A stretch of 59,067 nucleotides of DNA, taken from the NCBI RefSeq assembly GCF_001514115.1, contig NZ_KQ948490.1, forward strand, positions 1 through 59,067, given 5' to 3'. Shown piece after piece: positions 33,620-42,943 of the stretch. The DNA is from Streptomyces olivochromogenes. GTDB taxonomy: Bacteria > Actinomycetota > Actinomycetes > Streptomycetales > Streptomycetaceae. Within the stretch, counting starts at the first letter, position 1. Every line of letters starts with the position of its first letter. Under the pieces are notes generated by a model. The model was given only the letters and a program-made list of their open reading frames with translations, did no database searches and was not told the origin of the DNA. The translations under genes and the position numbers were made by a program.

Positions 33620-34307
33620 ACGCGCAGACCTCGACGGATGGTGCCTGCCGTTGTGCACGTCCTCGTCGATCGCGCTCGCCAACCTGGACGCCCAGACAGC
33701 GGGGCTCGCCCAGCACTACACACAGTTCGGGCGCACCGATGTGGGAGCGCGGCTCACCAACGCGCTGCTCGCACGACACAGCATCACCTCCGACCCATGG
33801 GATCTGACCGCCGCCGACCGCATCACAGCCGAACTCGTCAGCCGCACCTCCGCGGACCCCACCGCCTGGATCACCCGCGCCCACGTGACCACGACCACCC
33901 ACCGTTTCGCCGAGACGATGCAGGCCCTCGCCCTCGCCGCGCATCACGGCGCGACCACCGAGGCCCTCGTCGAGGAACGCGCCGACGTTCTCGAGGCGTG
34001 CGGGCACAGCCCGGCCGCCCTCAGACTCCGCCTGGCACAGGGCACCGCCCCCACCGAGCCACAGCAGATGGCGCGTATCGCGTGCCTGCACGTGTCGATG
34101 GGAAACGACGAGGAGGCGCGGGACGCTATCGGCGAAGCCCTAAGGAGATACGCAATCCCCTCTCCGCTTCCCCTGACAGCCATGCTCTACAACTGGGGGC
34201 ACGCACTTCAGCACGCCGGACAACATGAAGAGGCGATGACGGCATATCGAGCCGTACTCGCATATGTGCCCGCCCATTCACGGGCCCTCCGAGCTCTCAG
34301 CGAATGA
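33603..34307 (+). CDS. TPR-like helical repeat protein
   Basis: 234 residues, all helical. ARIACLHVSMGNDEEARDAIGEAL and LYNWGHALQHAGQHEEAMTA with YRAVLAYVPAHSRAL read as tetratricopeptide units. The TTG start at 33603 lies inside the DUF4331 gene and has GGAG 6 bases upstream; it gives a sensible N-terminus (NPRTERADLDGW). Alternative upstream codons would overlap more. It is translationally coupled to the DUF4331 gene, so it is probably its partner. No enzymatic motif. Confidence 0.7.
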   Translation: MNPRTERADLDGWCLPLCTSSSIALANLDAQTAGLAQHYTQFGRTDVGARLTNALLARHSITSDPWDLTAADRITAELVSRTSADPTAWITRAHVTTTTHRFAETMQALALAAHHGATTEALVEERADVLEACGHSPAALRLRLAQGTAPTEPQQMARIACLHVSMGNDEEARDAIGEALRRYAIPSPLPLTAMLYNWGHALQHAGQHEEAMTAYRAVLAYVPAHSRALRALSE

Positions 34308-34356
34308 CGACAGATGCCCGCACGCGCTGCGCGACATATGAACCCGCCGCATGTGC

Positions 34357-34722
34357 TCATTCAGAGGTGGGGGTGGGTGGTGTCCAGGCTGCTTCGGCTG
34401 CTTGTGCGGTGGGGTGGGTGGGGAAGACCTGGTCCAGCCCGACGATGTGGAGCATTCGGCTGACGCGGCCGGGGATCGCTGCCAGAGCGATGCTCGCCTG
34501 GGCGGCGAGGGCGTGATTGCGGGCGGCGATCAGGACGGTGATGCCGCTGGAGTCGCAGAAGGTGATGCCGGTCAGGTCGATGACGAGCTGCTGGCCCGCC
34601 AGGAGTGTGAGGCGGGGCAGGAGCGTACGTACGTCGGGGGCGCTGTCGTTGTCGAGCTCTCCGGACAGTTCGATGACGGGCCCGGCGGGGGTGGCGCGGG
34701 TGTGGACGGTCAGCTGGGTCAC
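34357..34722 (-). CDS. STAS-domain anti-anti-sigma factor (RsbV-like)
   Basis: 121 residues, a single STAS domain. The phosphorylatable serine is Ser58 in GITFCDSSGITVLIAA, matching the DSSG site of SpoIIAA/RsbV. Such proteins bind an anti-sigma kinase when dephosphorylated and free the sigma factor. Its start overlaps the stop of the SpoIIE-type phosphatase upstream (ATGA at 34719-34722), so the phosphatase and its substrate are made together. No RsbW-type kinase gene is nearby. Confidence 0.92.
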   Translation of the reverse strand: MTQLTVHTRATPAGPVIELSGELDNDSAPDVRTLLPRLTLLAGQQLVIDLTGITFCDSSGITVLIAARNHALAAQASIALAAIPGRVSRMLHIVGLDQVFPTHPTAQAAEAAWTPPTPTSE

Positions 34723-35972
34723 GGCTGCCCTTCACTGGTGGGCCGGGGCACGCTGATGGCGAGCACGGCGGTGTCGTCGTCCACTCCGGTGCCGAATGTG
34801 TCGAGCAGGTCACGGACCGCGGCGACGGCGTCGGAGGCGGTCGTCGGTGCCAGCGCCTGGGCGAAGTCGAGAAGAGCGTCGTCACCGTAGCGGTCGCCGT
34901 CAGTGATCTGGGCGGTGTGTGCTTCGGTGAGGCCGTCCGTGTGGAGCAGCAGGGTGTCACCGAGGTCGAGGCGGACGGTGGTGGTGGCGATGTGGGCGTC
35001 AGGCAGGGCGCCGATGAGCTGCCCGCCGGGGGTGGGCAGGTAGTCGGCACTGCCGTCGGCCCGCATGAGCAGGGCCGGGGGGTGGCCGCCGCTGGCCAGG
35101 GTGATGCGGAAGCCGCCTCGTTCGGTGTCGGGGATGAGCAGTCCGAAGACGACCGTGCAGAACCGCGGGTCGTGGCCGTTGTACTCGTGGTTGAGAACCG
35201 TGTTGAGGTTGCTCAGGACGGCGACCGGGTCGGGGTCGTAGACGGCGGCGGCGCGCAGGGTGTAGCGGGCCAGGGAGGTGACGGCCGCTGCGGCCGCGCC
35301 CTTGCCGCACACATCGCCCAGGAACAGTCCCCACGTTCCGGAGGCGAGAGGGAACAGGTCGTAGAAATCGCCGCCGACCTTGTCGGTCGAGGCGATGTGG
35401 TAATGCGCGGCCACATCCAAGCCGGGCACATTCACCAGGGCCGGGGGCAGGAGGGTCCGTTGCAGGGTTGCGTTGAGGCGCTTGAGTTCTTCGCGTTCGC
35501 GTTCTGCCTCCTGCCGGGCGCGCAGCAGCTCGGTTTCGTAGGCGCGGCGGTCGCGTGCGTCGAAGACGGTGGTACGGATCAGCAGTGGCTGCCCGTCGCT
35601 GCCGGTCTTGACCGTGGACGTCACCAGTACCGGCAGACGGCTGCCGTCGGCCGTCTTGAGTTCCAGAGCGATTCCGCTGACCTCTCCCTGCATGCGCAGC
35701 AGCGGAGCGAAGTGCGTCTCGTGGTAGAGCCGGCCTCCCACGGTGAGCAGGTCGGAGAACGTCTTGCGGCCCACCAGGTCGCCGCGTTGGCGGCCAAGCC
35801 AGTTGAGCAGCGTCGTGTTGATCTTCGCGATCGTGCCGTCCAGCAGGGTGGAGAGGTAGCCGCACGGCGCACGCTCGTACAGGTCTTCCGCGCTGTCTTC
35901 CAGCAGTGCGGAGAACGCCGCGTGGTCGTCACGGTTCTCGCTGCCCCCGCCGTCAGTGGCCTTGCGCATCAT
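34719..35972 (-). CDS. PAS-PP2C (SpoIIE) phosphatase, RsbP-like
   Basis: 417 residues. Residues about 25-150 form a PAS domain (ALLEDSAEDLYERAPCGYLS, TIAKINTTLLNWLG, GRKTFSDLL). A short coiled coil follows (ELLRARQEAEREREELKRL), then a SpoIIE phosphatase domain with KVGGDFYDLFPL, LFLGDVCGKG, LASGGHPPALL and a terminal DDDTAVLAI. All metal-binding Asp residues are present. The domain order matches RsbP, which dephosphorylates RsbV. ATG 35972 has GGAG 7 bases before it and overlaps the end of the hydrolase gene. The pair therefore mirrors rsbQ-rsbP of Bacillus. Confidence 0.92.
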   Translation of the reverse strand: MMRKATDGGGSENRDDHAAFSALLEDSAEDLYERAPCGYLSTLLDGTIAKINTTLLNWLGRQRGDLVGRKTFSDLLTVGGRLYHETHFAPLLRMQGEVSGIALELKTADGSRLPVLVTSTVKTGSDGQPLLIRTTVFDARDRRAYETELLRARQEAEREREELKRLNATLQRTLLPPALVNVPGLDVAAHYHIASTDKVGGDFYDLFPLASGTWGLFLGDVCGKGAAAAAVTSLARYTLRAAAVYDPDPVAVLSNLNTVLNHEYNGHDPRFCTVVFGLLIPDTERGGFRITLASGGHPPALLMRADGSADYLPTPGGQLIGALPDAHIATTTVRLDLGDTLLLHTDGLTEAHTAQITDGDRYGDDALLDFAQALAPTTASDAVAAVRDLLDTFGTGVDDDTAVLAISVPRPTSEGQP

Positions 35973-36778
35973 CGGCCCGCTCCTGCGAAGGCGATGATCG
36001 CGGCAGCCGTCTCCTCCGGGGCGGCGAGCTGGGGGCAGTGCCCGGTCGCGTTCAGTGTGACCAGGCGGCTGCCGGGGATCTGCGCCTGTACGAAGGCTCC
36101 GACCTCCGGGGGCGCGATCGCGTCGCTGGAACACTGCGCGACCAAAGTGGGCACGGTGACCTTGGCGAGGTCGTCGCGGTTGTCGGACAGGAAGGTCACC
36201 CGGGCGAAGGTCCGGGCGATGACCGGATCGGTCCGGCAGAAGCTGTTGGTGAGCTCCTCGCCGAGTTCGGGGCGCTCGGGATTACCCATGATCACCGGCG
36301 CCATGGCACCTGACCAGCCCAGATAGTTCGCATCCAGTGAGTCCAGGAGCTCATCGATGTCCTCGGCACTGAACCCGCCCCGATAGCCGGCGGCCGGATC
36401 GTCGATGAAACACGGCGACGGGGCGAGCAGGACCAGACCGGCGAAGGCCTCCGGCTCCCGCGCCGCGGCCAGAACGCCCATCATCGCGCTCACCGAATGC
36501 CCCACGAAGGTCACCGGCCCGAGCGACAGCTCACGGCAGATCTCCAGCACGTCATCGGCGTATCCCTCCAACGAGGAATAGCGCTCCGTGCTCCACGCCG
36601 AAAGATCGGACCGCCCCGCTCCCACGTGGTCGAAGAGCACCACGGTGAAGTCGCGCTCCAGAAGCGGTACGACCAGCCGCCACATGTTCTGGTCGCACCC
36701 GAACCCGTGCGCCAGCATCAGCACGGGGCGACCGGACTGGCCGGTCACCGTCACATGATTCCTGCTCCGCACAGTCAT
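35969..36778 (-). CDS. RsbQ-like alpha/beta hydrolase
   Basis: 269 residues with the RsbQ/D14/KAI2 layout: LMLAHGFGCDQNMWRLVVP, LFDHVGAGRSDL, the nucleophile Ser95 in FVGHSVSAMMGVLAA, and the catalytic His in NATGHCPQLAAPEE. In Bacillus, RsbQ activates the PAS phosphatase RsbP and signals energy stress; a small hydrophobic ligand is suspected. The gene is first in the operon and its stop overlaps the phosphatase start. It has an ATG start at 36778. Confidence 0.92.
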   Translation of the reverse strand: MTVRSRNHVTVTGQSGRPVLMLAHGFGCDQNMWRLVVPLLERDFTVVLFDHVGAGRSDLSAWSTERYSSLEGYADDVLEICRELSLGPVTFVGHSVSAMMGVLAAAREPEAFAGLVLLAPSPCFIDDPAAGYRGGFSAEDIDELLDSLDANYLGWSGAMAPVIMGNPERPELGEELTNSFCRTDPVIARTFARVTFLSDNRDDLAKVTVPTLVAQCSSDAIAPPEVGAFVQAQIPGSRLVTLNATGHCPQLAAPEETAAAIIAFAGAGR

Positions 36779-37019
36779 ACGCCCATCCTCGCAGACGGTT
36801 CTACGGCCCCCTCCCGGGACCGAGTGGCTTCAGTGGTGACGGGGCGCCGGATCAGGGCGCCGATGGCGCGCACGCCGTCGCGCCAGTTGCCCACTTCGAT
36901 GCCGATTTCGACAAGCACGTCCCGGTGTGGCTCGGCGGCACTCGACCGTCAATTGACCGCACGGGCGGTGAGTCACACCGTCTCCCTGGCCCGGCGCGGA
37001 CACGGGACCGTGCTCCCGG

Positions 37020-38747
37020 TCAGCCTTCGCGGCTCGGGAGAATCTCCTTGACCTTGGCGATCGCGAAGCCCCACCCCTGTGCCACGGTCGGCTTGCCCGG
37101 CACGGCCACCTCCTCGGGGTTGGTCAGCACATCCAGCAGGACCGGCCCAGGGGTGTCCAGGGCCCGGCGCACGCTGTCGTGGAGATCGGCCGGGTCGGTG
37201 ACGCGGATGCCGGTGAGGCCGAGCGCGGTGGCGACTGCGGCGAAATCGGGGTTGTCGAGTTCCGTGCCGAATTCAGGCAGGCCGGCCTGCTCCTGTTCGA
37301 GTTTGACCATCCCCAGTCGGCGGTTGTCGAAGACCACGAGCTTCACCGGCAGTTGGTACGTCCTGACCGTCATGAGGTCGCCGAGCAGCATGCTCAGCCC
37401 GCCGTCGCCGCAGAAGGCGACGGTCTGGCGATCGGGCGCCCAAAGCTGGGCCCCGAGGGCCTGGGGCATGGCATTGGCCATCGAACCGAGGTTGTACGAG
37501 CCGATCAGACGCCTGCTGCCACGCATGGTGACGAAGCGCGACAGCCAGACGGTGGCCATTCCGGTGTCGGAGGTGAAGACGGCGTCCTCGGCGGCGTAGG
37601 CGTCCACCGCGGCGGCCAGCGCCTCGGGACGGATCTCGTGGTCACGGTTGTCCAGAGCAGCCCTCAGCTTCCCGGTCCAGCGGCGCTCGTGACGGGGGTC
37701 GGCCAGGCGCCGCTGTCCTTCCTGCCAGTGGGCGAACCGTTCCCGCGCGTCGTCCAGGTGGCCGCGGTCCGGGACCGCCTTGAGCAGCGGGAGCAAGGCT
37801 CGTAGTGTCGCGCCGACATCACCCGTCAGACCCACGTCCACGGGAACCCGGCGGCCCAAGTGCTCCTCACGGGTGTCGATCTGGACGACCTTGCACCCCT
37901 TCGGATACCAGTCCCGGTACGGGAAGTCGGTACCCAGCATCAGGAGCGCGTCGCCGCTGTCGAGCGCGTGGGAAGCGGCGGGGTTGCCTATCAGACCGGT
38001 CTGCCCCACCTGGAAGTCGTTGTCCCCCTCGAACCCCTCCTTCGCCTTGAGGGTGAGCACCATCGGCGCGGCGAGCACTTCGGCGGTCCGAAGGACCTCG
38101 GCGCGGGCGGCGCGCGCTCCGCGGCCGACAAGCAGGGTGACGCGGTCGGCGGCGTTCAGGAGCTCGGCGGCTTCCGCGAGCGCCGGATCGTCCGGGCGGG
38201 TGAGGGGGCGGGTGAGGGCGAAGCGGGCGGGCCGGTCGTCGCTCAGCTCCTGGTCGCCCAGGTCCCCGGGCACGGTGAGCACTGCCACTCCGCCTTGGCT
38301 GACGGCCGTACGTACGGCGGACTCCAGCATCCGCGGCATCTGGTCGGGGGAGGAGACGGTGGCACGGTAGACGGCCACGTCACGGAAGAGCAGGTCGTTG
38401 TCGACTTCCTGGAAGTAGTCGCTGCCGACCTCGGCCAGGGGAACCTGACCACAGATCGCGAGGACGGGGGTACGGCTCTTGGCCGCGTCGTAGAGCCCGT
38501 TGAGAAGGTGTACGGATCCCGGTCCCACCGTTCCCATGCACACCCCGAGCGTTCCCGAGAGCTGGGACTGCGCTCCGGCGGCGAAGGCCGCGGCTTCTTC
38601 GTGCCGGCAGCCGACCCAGTTCAGGTCGTCAGTGGTGCGGATCGCGTCGGTCAGAGGATTCAAGGCGTCTCCGACCACTCCGAAGACATGCTGGACGCCC
38701 AGGTCCTTGAGTGCGTCGACGATCACGCGGGCGACGGTTCGTGCCAC
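37020..38747 (-). CDS. poxB: Pyruvate oxidase/dehydrogenase (quinone), PoxB-type ThDP enzyme
   Basis: 575 residues in the usual three-domain ThDP architecture. The N-terminal Pyr domain has FGVVGDALNPLTDAI and the catalytic Glu in GCRHEEAAAFAAGA. The central domain has VGRGARAARAE. The PP domain has GDGGLSMLLGDLMTV with the NRRLGMV cofactor motif. PoxB decarboxylates pyruvate to acetate and passes electrons to quinone through FAD. The GTG start has AAGGG upstream. It lies 46 bases after the glutamate-synthase-like gene, in the same operon direction. Confidence 0.9.
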   Translation of the reverse strand: MARTVARVIVDALKDLGVQHVFGVVGDALNPLTDAIRTTDDLNWVGCRHEEAAAFAAGAQSQLSGTLGVCMGTVGPGSVHLLNGLYDAAKSRTPVLAICGQVPLAEVGSDYFQEVDNDLLFRDVAVYRATVSSPDQMPRMLESAVRTAVSQGGVAVLTVPGDLGDQELSDDRPARFALTRPLTRPDDPALAEAAELLNAADRVTLLVGRGARAARAEVLRTAEVLAAPMVLTLKAKEGFEGDNDFQVGQTGLIGNPAASHALDSGDALLMLGTDFPYRDWYPKGCKVVQIDTREEHLGRRVPVDVGLTGDVGATLRALLPLLKAVPDRGHLDDARERFAHWQEGQRRLADPRHERRWTGKLRAALDNRDHEIRPEALAAAVDAYAAEDAVFTSDTGMATVWLSRFVTMRGSRRLIGSYNLGSMANAMPQALGAQLWAPDRQTVAFCGDGGLSMLLGDLMTVRTYQLPVKLVVFDNRRLGMVKLEQEQAGLPEFGTELDNPDFAAVATALGLTGIRVTDPADLHDSVRRALDTPGPVLLDVLTNPEEVAVPGKPTVAQGWGFAIAKVKEILPSREG

Positions 38748-38793
38748 GGGAGTGCCCTTCGGTCCGGTGCGGCCCTCGGAATGAGTGCCGGGT

Positions 38794-40377
38794 TCAGTGG
38801 GTGAAGCGGTCCGGGTCTGCCGACTTCCAGTCGGCTGCCCAGCTGGAGGGCGCCGACGCGAGCAGTTGTCCGGGGGCGAGCCACTCGTGGAGTTCCGCGT
38901 AGGAGCGGACGGTGTGCGGGTTCACCCGCTGGAGCAGCATGTGGGGTCGCAGCCCGCGCGGGTCGTCGACGCCCATCGAGGCGATGATCTGGAGAGCGCT
39001 CTTGACCGTTGCCTGCTGATAGCGCCGTACGCGCTGGGACTTGTCGGGAATATCAATGGCGCGGGCGCGCCGTTCGTCCTGGGTGGCGACCCCTACGGGG
39101 CAGGCGTTGGTGTGGCAGCGCTGGGCCTGGATACATCCGATCGCGAACATCATGGCGCGGGCGGAGTTGGTGTAGTCGGCTCCCTGGAGCAGGCGTTTGA
39201 CGAGGTCGCCGCCGGTGGCGACCTTGCCGCTTGCACCGATCCGGATCCGGTCGCGCAACCCGACGCCCACGAGGGCGTTGTGTACGGCCATCAGTCCCTC
39301 ACCCAGCGGCAGGCCGACGTTGTCCGCGAACTCGAGCGGCGCCGCGCCCGTTCCGCCCTCCGCGCCGTCGACGATGATGAAGTCCGGTGCGCTGCCCTCC
39401 TCCAGCATCGCCTTGCACACGGCGAGGAACTCATGGCGCGAGCCGACGCAGAGCTTGAACCCGACGGGTTTGCCGTCGGCCAGTTCGCGCATCCGGGCCA
39501 GGAAGCGCACCAGTTCGCGCGGTGTGGAGTAGACGCGGTGGAAGGGCGGCGAGATGACGGTCTCCCCTTGCGGAACGCCGCGGACCGCGGCGATCTCCGC
39601 ATTCACCTTGGCGCCCGGCAGGACTCCTCCGATGCCGGGCTTGGCGCCCTGGCTGATCTTCAGCGACACGCACTTGACCTGCTCGTGCGCCGCCTTCTCG
39701 GCGAACTGTCGCTCGTCGAAGTCCCCGTCGTCGGTCCGGCAGCCGAAGTATCCGGTGCCGATCTCCCAGACGAGATCCCCGCCGGGGCGCAGGTGGTACT
39801 CCGACAGACCGCCCTCGCCGGTGTCGTGGGCGAAGCCGCCCAGCTGCGCGCCGGTGTTGAGAGCCAGTACGGCATTGGCCGACAGCGAGCCGAAGCTCAT
39901 CGCCGAGACGTTGAGCAGGGCCATGTCGTAGGGCTGAGTGCACTCGGGTCCGCCGATTCGGACACGCGGCGCCTCGCTGCGCACCGATCGGGGTGCCATG
40001 GACGGGGTGAGGAATTCGCTCCCCATCCGGTACAGGTCGAGTTCGGTGCCGAACGGTTCCTCGGCATCGGTGCCCTTGGCGCGCTCGTAGACGATGCTGC
40101 GGGTGTCACGGTCGAAGGGGCGGCCGTCGAAGTTGCGCTCGATGAAGTACTGCTGGAGCTCTGGCCGCAGCGCCTCCAGCGCGAATCGGAGGTGCCCCAG
40201 CAGCGGGTAGTTCCGTAGGACGGAATGCCGACGCTGCACGAGATCGTGGACGGCCACGAGCGCGAGCACGAGCAAGGGGCAGGCCGCGGCCCACCACCAG
40301 GGTGACACCAGGACGGCGGTGGCCGAGCCGGCCAACGCCAGCGAGCCGAGCAGGGCGACCAGAAATATCTTCAGCAC
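38794..40377 (-). CDS. FMN-binding glutamate-synthase-like membrane protein
   Basis: 527 residues. Two N-terminal membrane segments (residues about 1-45) precede a glutamate synthase central/FMN domain with MSFGSLSANAVLALN, SQGAKPGIGGVLPG and IIVDGAEGGTGAAP. The Cys motif CHTNACPVGVATQ is also present. The glutaminase and large-subunit parts of GltB are missing, so this is the stand-alone GltB2-like subfamily of unknown substrate. Start GTG 40377. It precedes poxB by 46 bases. Confidence 0.88.
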   Translation of the reverse strand: MLKIFLVALLGSLALAGSATAVLVSPWWWAAACPLLVLALVAVHDLVQRRHSVLRNYPLLGHLRFALEALRPELQQYFIERNFDGRPFDRDTRSIVYERAKGTDAEEPFGTELDLYRMGSEFLTPSMAPRSVRSEAPRVRIGGPECTQPYDMALLNVSAMSFGSLSANAVLALNTGAQLGGFAHDTGEGGLSEYHLRPGGDLVWEIGTGYFGCRTDDGDFDERQFAEKAAHEQVKCVSLKISQGAKPGIGGVLPGAKVNAEIAAVRGVPQGETVISPPFHRVYSTPRELVRFLARMRELADGKPVGFKLCVGSRHEFLAVCKAMLEEGSAPDFIIVDGAEGGTGAAPLEFADNVGLPLGEGLMAVHNALVGVGLRDRIRIGASGKVATGGDLVKRLLQGADYTNSARAMMFAIGCIQAQRCHTNACPVGVATQDERRARAIDIPDKSQRVRRYQQATVKSALQIIASMGVDDPRGLRPHMLLQRVNPHTVRSYAELHEWLAPGQLLASAPSSWAADWKSADPDRFTH

Positions 40378-40579
40378 ACCGTGCGTGTGTCCCGAAGTCC
40401 GGCGGTCAATCCGCTCGCCCGCATCGCTCAGGCGCTACCGGTGTACCAGCAGGTGGAGAGGGCGTTGAAGCCAGAGGAGTCCGGAAGGTCGCCCCGCGCC
40501 GTCCGGACGGCGGTCACTGCTCCTGTTGGCGGTGACGTCCCGCCTCGACGAGAGCTCGACGAGAGACGGGGCGCGAAGG

Positions 40580-40980
40580 TCAGCGGGCCCGGCGGCTGCC
40601 GGGCGGGTCCTGCGGGTCTTGAGGGTCGACGCCGGTGGTGGCGGATGCGTCCCTGGTTCCGCTGGGGCGCTGGGAGCGGCCCTTGGGGCCGGTGTCGTGC
40701 ATGCCCTTTCGTCACTGCGGGCTTTGCTCTGTTCCTCTCCGCGGTCGCTCGTGCTCTTCACGGGCCTGCCGTGCGGATTCCCCGCCTCTTCTTTGGAGAC
40801 CTTGCGCCCGGGGCCCCTGTCGGGAGCGTGCTGGTCGGGGTGGAACGAGCGGTGGGCGCTCGGGTTGTCCTGCCGGCGGGTCTCGTCGACGTCCGGAGAC
40901 CAGCCGTGCTGGTGGGTGCCTTTGTGCCGGCTGGGGCCCTCACCGTGCGGGGGCTGGGATGACTTCGGCTGCTTGGCCAT
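40580..40980 (-). pseudogene. Small hydrophilic conserved protein split by a frameshift
   Basis: From ATG 40980 the frame reads MAKQPKSSQPPHG with HKGTHQHGWSPDVDETRRQD and AHRSFHPDQHAP, a recognisable Streptomyces small-protein signature. Near 40695-40710 (after RSDER) a single-base shift is needed to continue into GMHDTGPKGRSQRPSGTRDA and TTGVDPQDPQDPPG, which ends with a stop at 40580. The uncorrected frame runs on as Arg/Pro-rich nonsense to 40435. Either a real inactivating frameshift or a sequence error. Function unknown; the protein is disordered and charged. Confidence 0.6.
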
Positions 40981-41199
40981 GGCCTGGCCTGCCTTCTTTT
41001 CCTGCATTGGGTAGGGACTGTGTGAGGTCCACGGATTGCGGAGCTCCCTGTGTCGATGTGGTTGCTACCAGTGGTTCAAGCTCGAGCCATCATTCCGGGT
41101 CATCCGGGCTTTCGTCTGTGCAGGTTCGTGGCCGCAGTGGGTACCCGGTTCCCCTGGGCGGCACGGGCCGTCCGGGAAAGCCGATGCGGAGGGATACCT

Positions 41200-41673
41200 G
41201 TGGACGGAATCGTGTTGCTCAAGGAAGACCACAAGACGGTGGAGAAGCTGTTCAAGCAGTTCGAGAAGGCCGGCGACGGCTCCCATGCCGAGAAGCGGAA
41301 GATCGCCGACCAGGTGATCGAAGAACTCACCACCCATACCTGGATCGAGGAGAAGATCTTCTACCCGGCCGCCCGCGAGGCGGATCCCGACACCAAGGAC
41401 GACGTCCTGGAAAGCGTCGAGGAACACCACGTCGTGCTGTGGATGCTCTCCGAGCTCAAGGACCTCGACCCGGCCGATGAGCGTTTCGACGCCAAGATGA
41501 CCGTCCTCATGGAGAACGTCCGCCACCACGTCGAGGAAGAGGAGAAGGAGTGGTTCCCCGATGTCCGCAAGTCCATGGGCCGCAACCGACTCACCGAACT
41601 CGGCGAACAGATGGAAGCGGCCAAGATGAAGGCCCCCGGTGATCCCCTCGCGGTTCCCAGCGCCGACCAGTAG
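41200..41673 (+). CDS. Hemerythrin-like (HHE) domain protein
   Basis: 157 residues, a four-helix HHE protein. The metal ligands can be read as His in LKEDHKTVEKLF, His in LTTHTWIEEKIFYP, His-His in VEEHHVVLWML and NVRHHVEEEEKEWFP. These are normal spacings for a di-iron (oxygen or NO binding) site. The GTG start has GGAGGG 6 bases upstream. Possible roles are oxygen/NO sensing or iron handling. It shares its strand with the SRPBCC gene 170 bases downstream. Confidence 0.9.
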   Translation: MDGIVLLKEDHKTVEKLFKQFEKAGDGSHAEKRKIADQVIEELTTHTWIEEKIFYPAAREADPDTKDDVLESVEEHHVVLWMLSELKDLDPADERFDAKMTVLMENVRHHVEEEEKEWFPDVRKSMGRNRLTELGEQMEAAKMKAPGDPLAVPSADQ

Positions 41674-41843
41674 ACCGCCGACGGCGGGTGCGTCCGCCAT
41701 ACGAAGGAATCACTGGCCGACGGCCTGCCTCCGCCCTCCTCGCTGCTGCCCCCGCCGGTCTCCGGCGGGCGACGCCACCCAGGGAGGTACGCCCGCTGCG
41801 ATGGACGCTGCACACGTTCCGATACGGCAGGAGGTTTTGTCGT

Positions 41844-42296
41844 ATGGCTGTTCGTCATCACCTGATTCGTCGTCCCCCGCACGCGGTGTGGGCAGTGCTT
41901 GCCGATCCGGCCCGGTACGGGGAGTGGGTGGTGGGACCCTCCGAGTCCACGCCCCTCGACCAGGCCTGGCCCGAAGTGGGTTCCCGGATCCGCTACACCC
42001 TGCGGCTGGGTCCTTGGTCCTCGGACGGGGTCACGACCGTCCGCCACAGCGAAACGGGCAGGGAGCTGGAACTGGAGGCTTCGTTCAAGCCACTGGGCAC
42101 CGCGAGGATCTTCCTCCAGCTCCGGCCGTGGGGTGAGGAAACCCTCGTCGTCTGCGACGAGCACCCCCTGCGAGGTCCGGGCGGCGCTCTCCACAACCCT
42201 GCGACCGAAGCGCTGCTGCAACTTCGGCACCGGGGCATGCTGGCCCGCCTGGCCAGGGTCGTGGAACGGCAGCACGAGGGAACCCGCCATACCTGA
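41844..42296 (+). CDS. SRPBCC-family (START-like) protein
   Basis: 150 residues. The fold signature is HHLIRRPPHAVWAVLADPARYGEWVVG at the N-terminus and a long C-terminal helix (NPATEALLQLRHRGMLARL). Such proteins bind hydrophobic ligands. ATG 41844 has AGGAGG 8 bases upstream. No catalytic residues can be assigned. Confidence 0.85.
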   Translation: MAVRHHLIRRPPHAVWAVLADPARYGEWVVGPSESTPLDQAWPEVGSRIRYTLRLGPWSSDGVTTVRHSETGRELELEASFKPLGTARIFLQLRPWGEETLVVCDEHPLRGPGGALHNPATEALLQLRHRGMLARLARVVERQHEGTRHT

Positions 42297-42521
42297 CGCG
42301 TCGCCGGCCTCAAGGCGCCGCCGGCAGCGAACGGCAGCGCAGCGGCTCGGACCAGGTGGTCGTGCCCTCGGTGTCCCGCCGCACGGCAAGGTGCCGGTCC
42401 TCGCCGCATGGTTCGGCGTGTGCTTCTTGCCGAGCACGGTCGCCGGGCGTCTTGTGCGTGTGCCGGACGCTGCGAGTCGGCTCTCGAGCAGGGCGGGGCC
42501 CGGGGGGAGCGTCAGCCCGGA
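42297..42521. other. Gap with no recognisable gene
   Basis: Short region between convergent genes. No motif, strong hairpin or codon bias was seen. Confidence 0.3.
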
Positions 42522-42912
42522 TCAGGGATCGAGCGCCTTGGCGGCGCGTTCACGCCGTGTCGCCTGGTGACGCAGAGCCTTGAGGAAGGGGCAGCTCCAA
42601 GGCTGCCCGGGCCTTGAGGAGCTCGGGGTCCCATTCAGGGGCGGCGTCCACGCCGGCGAAACCCCGGTAGTGCAGCTCGTGACAGAGATACAGGCCGAGC
42701 TGCCAGTCGTCACCGAAGGGAGATGCGTCTGCGAGCGACCCATTGTCGGGAGGCGGCCCTGTACTTCTCAAGTACTCAGCAATCGCCGTCGAAATGGGGC
42801 CCCGGCTCGGCGGTGACGGCGGTCCTTTCGACCAGGAATCCATGCGTACGCGGTACCCGTGATCCAGAACGTCTCGCATGGCCGCTCTTCTTCGCGGCTG
42901 GACCGAGGGCAC
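42522..42912 (-). pseudogene. N-terminal remnant of an iron-containing redox enzyme
   Basis: The frame from 42912 (or ATG 42879) gives FGDDWQLGLYLCHELHYRGFAGV with EWDPELLKARAAL. This is the heme-oxygenase-like diiron family start. It then shifts frame: the correct continuation FLKALRHQATRRERAAKALD lies in another frame and stops at about 42522. The remaining ~200 residues of the normal protein are absent. A truncated, frameshifted remnant next to the gas vesicle genes. Confidence 0.7.
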
Positions 42913-42943
42913 TCGCTCTCGGTGCTGCCGCGTCGCCGGCGGT

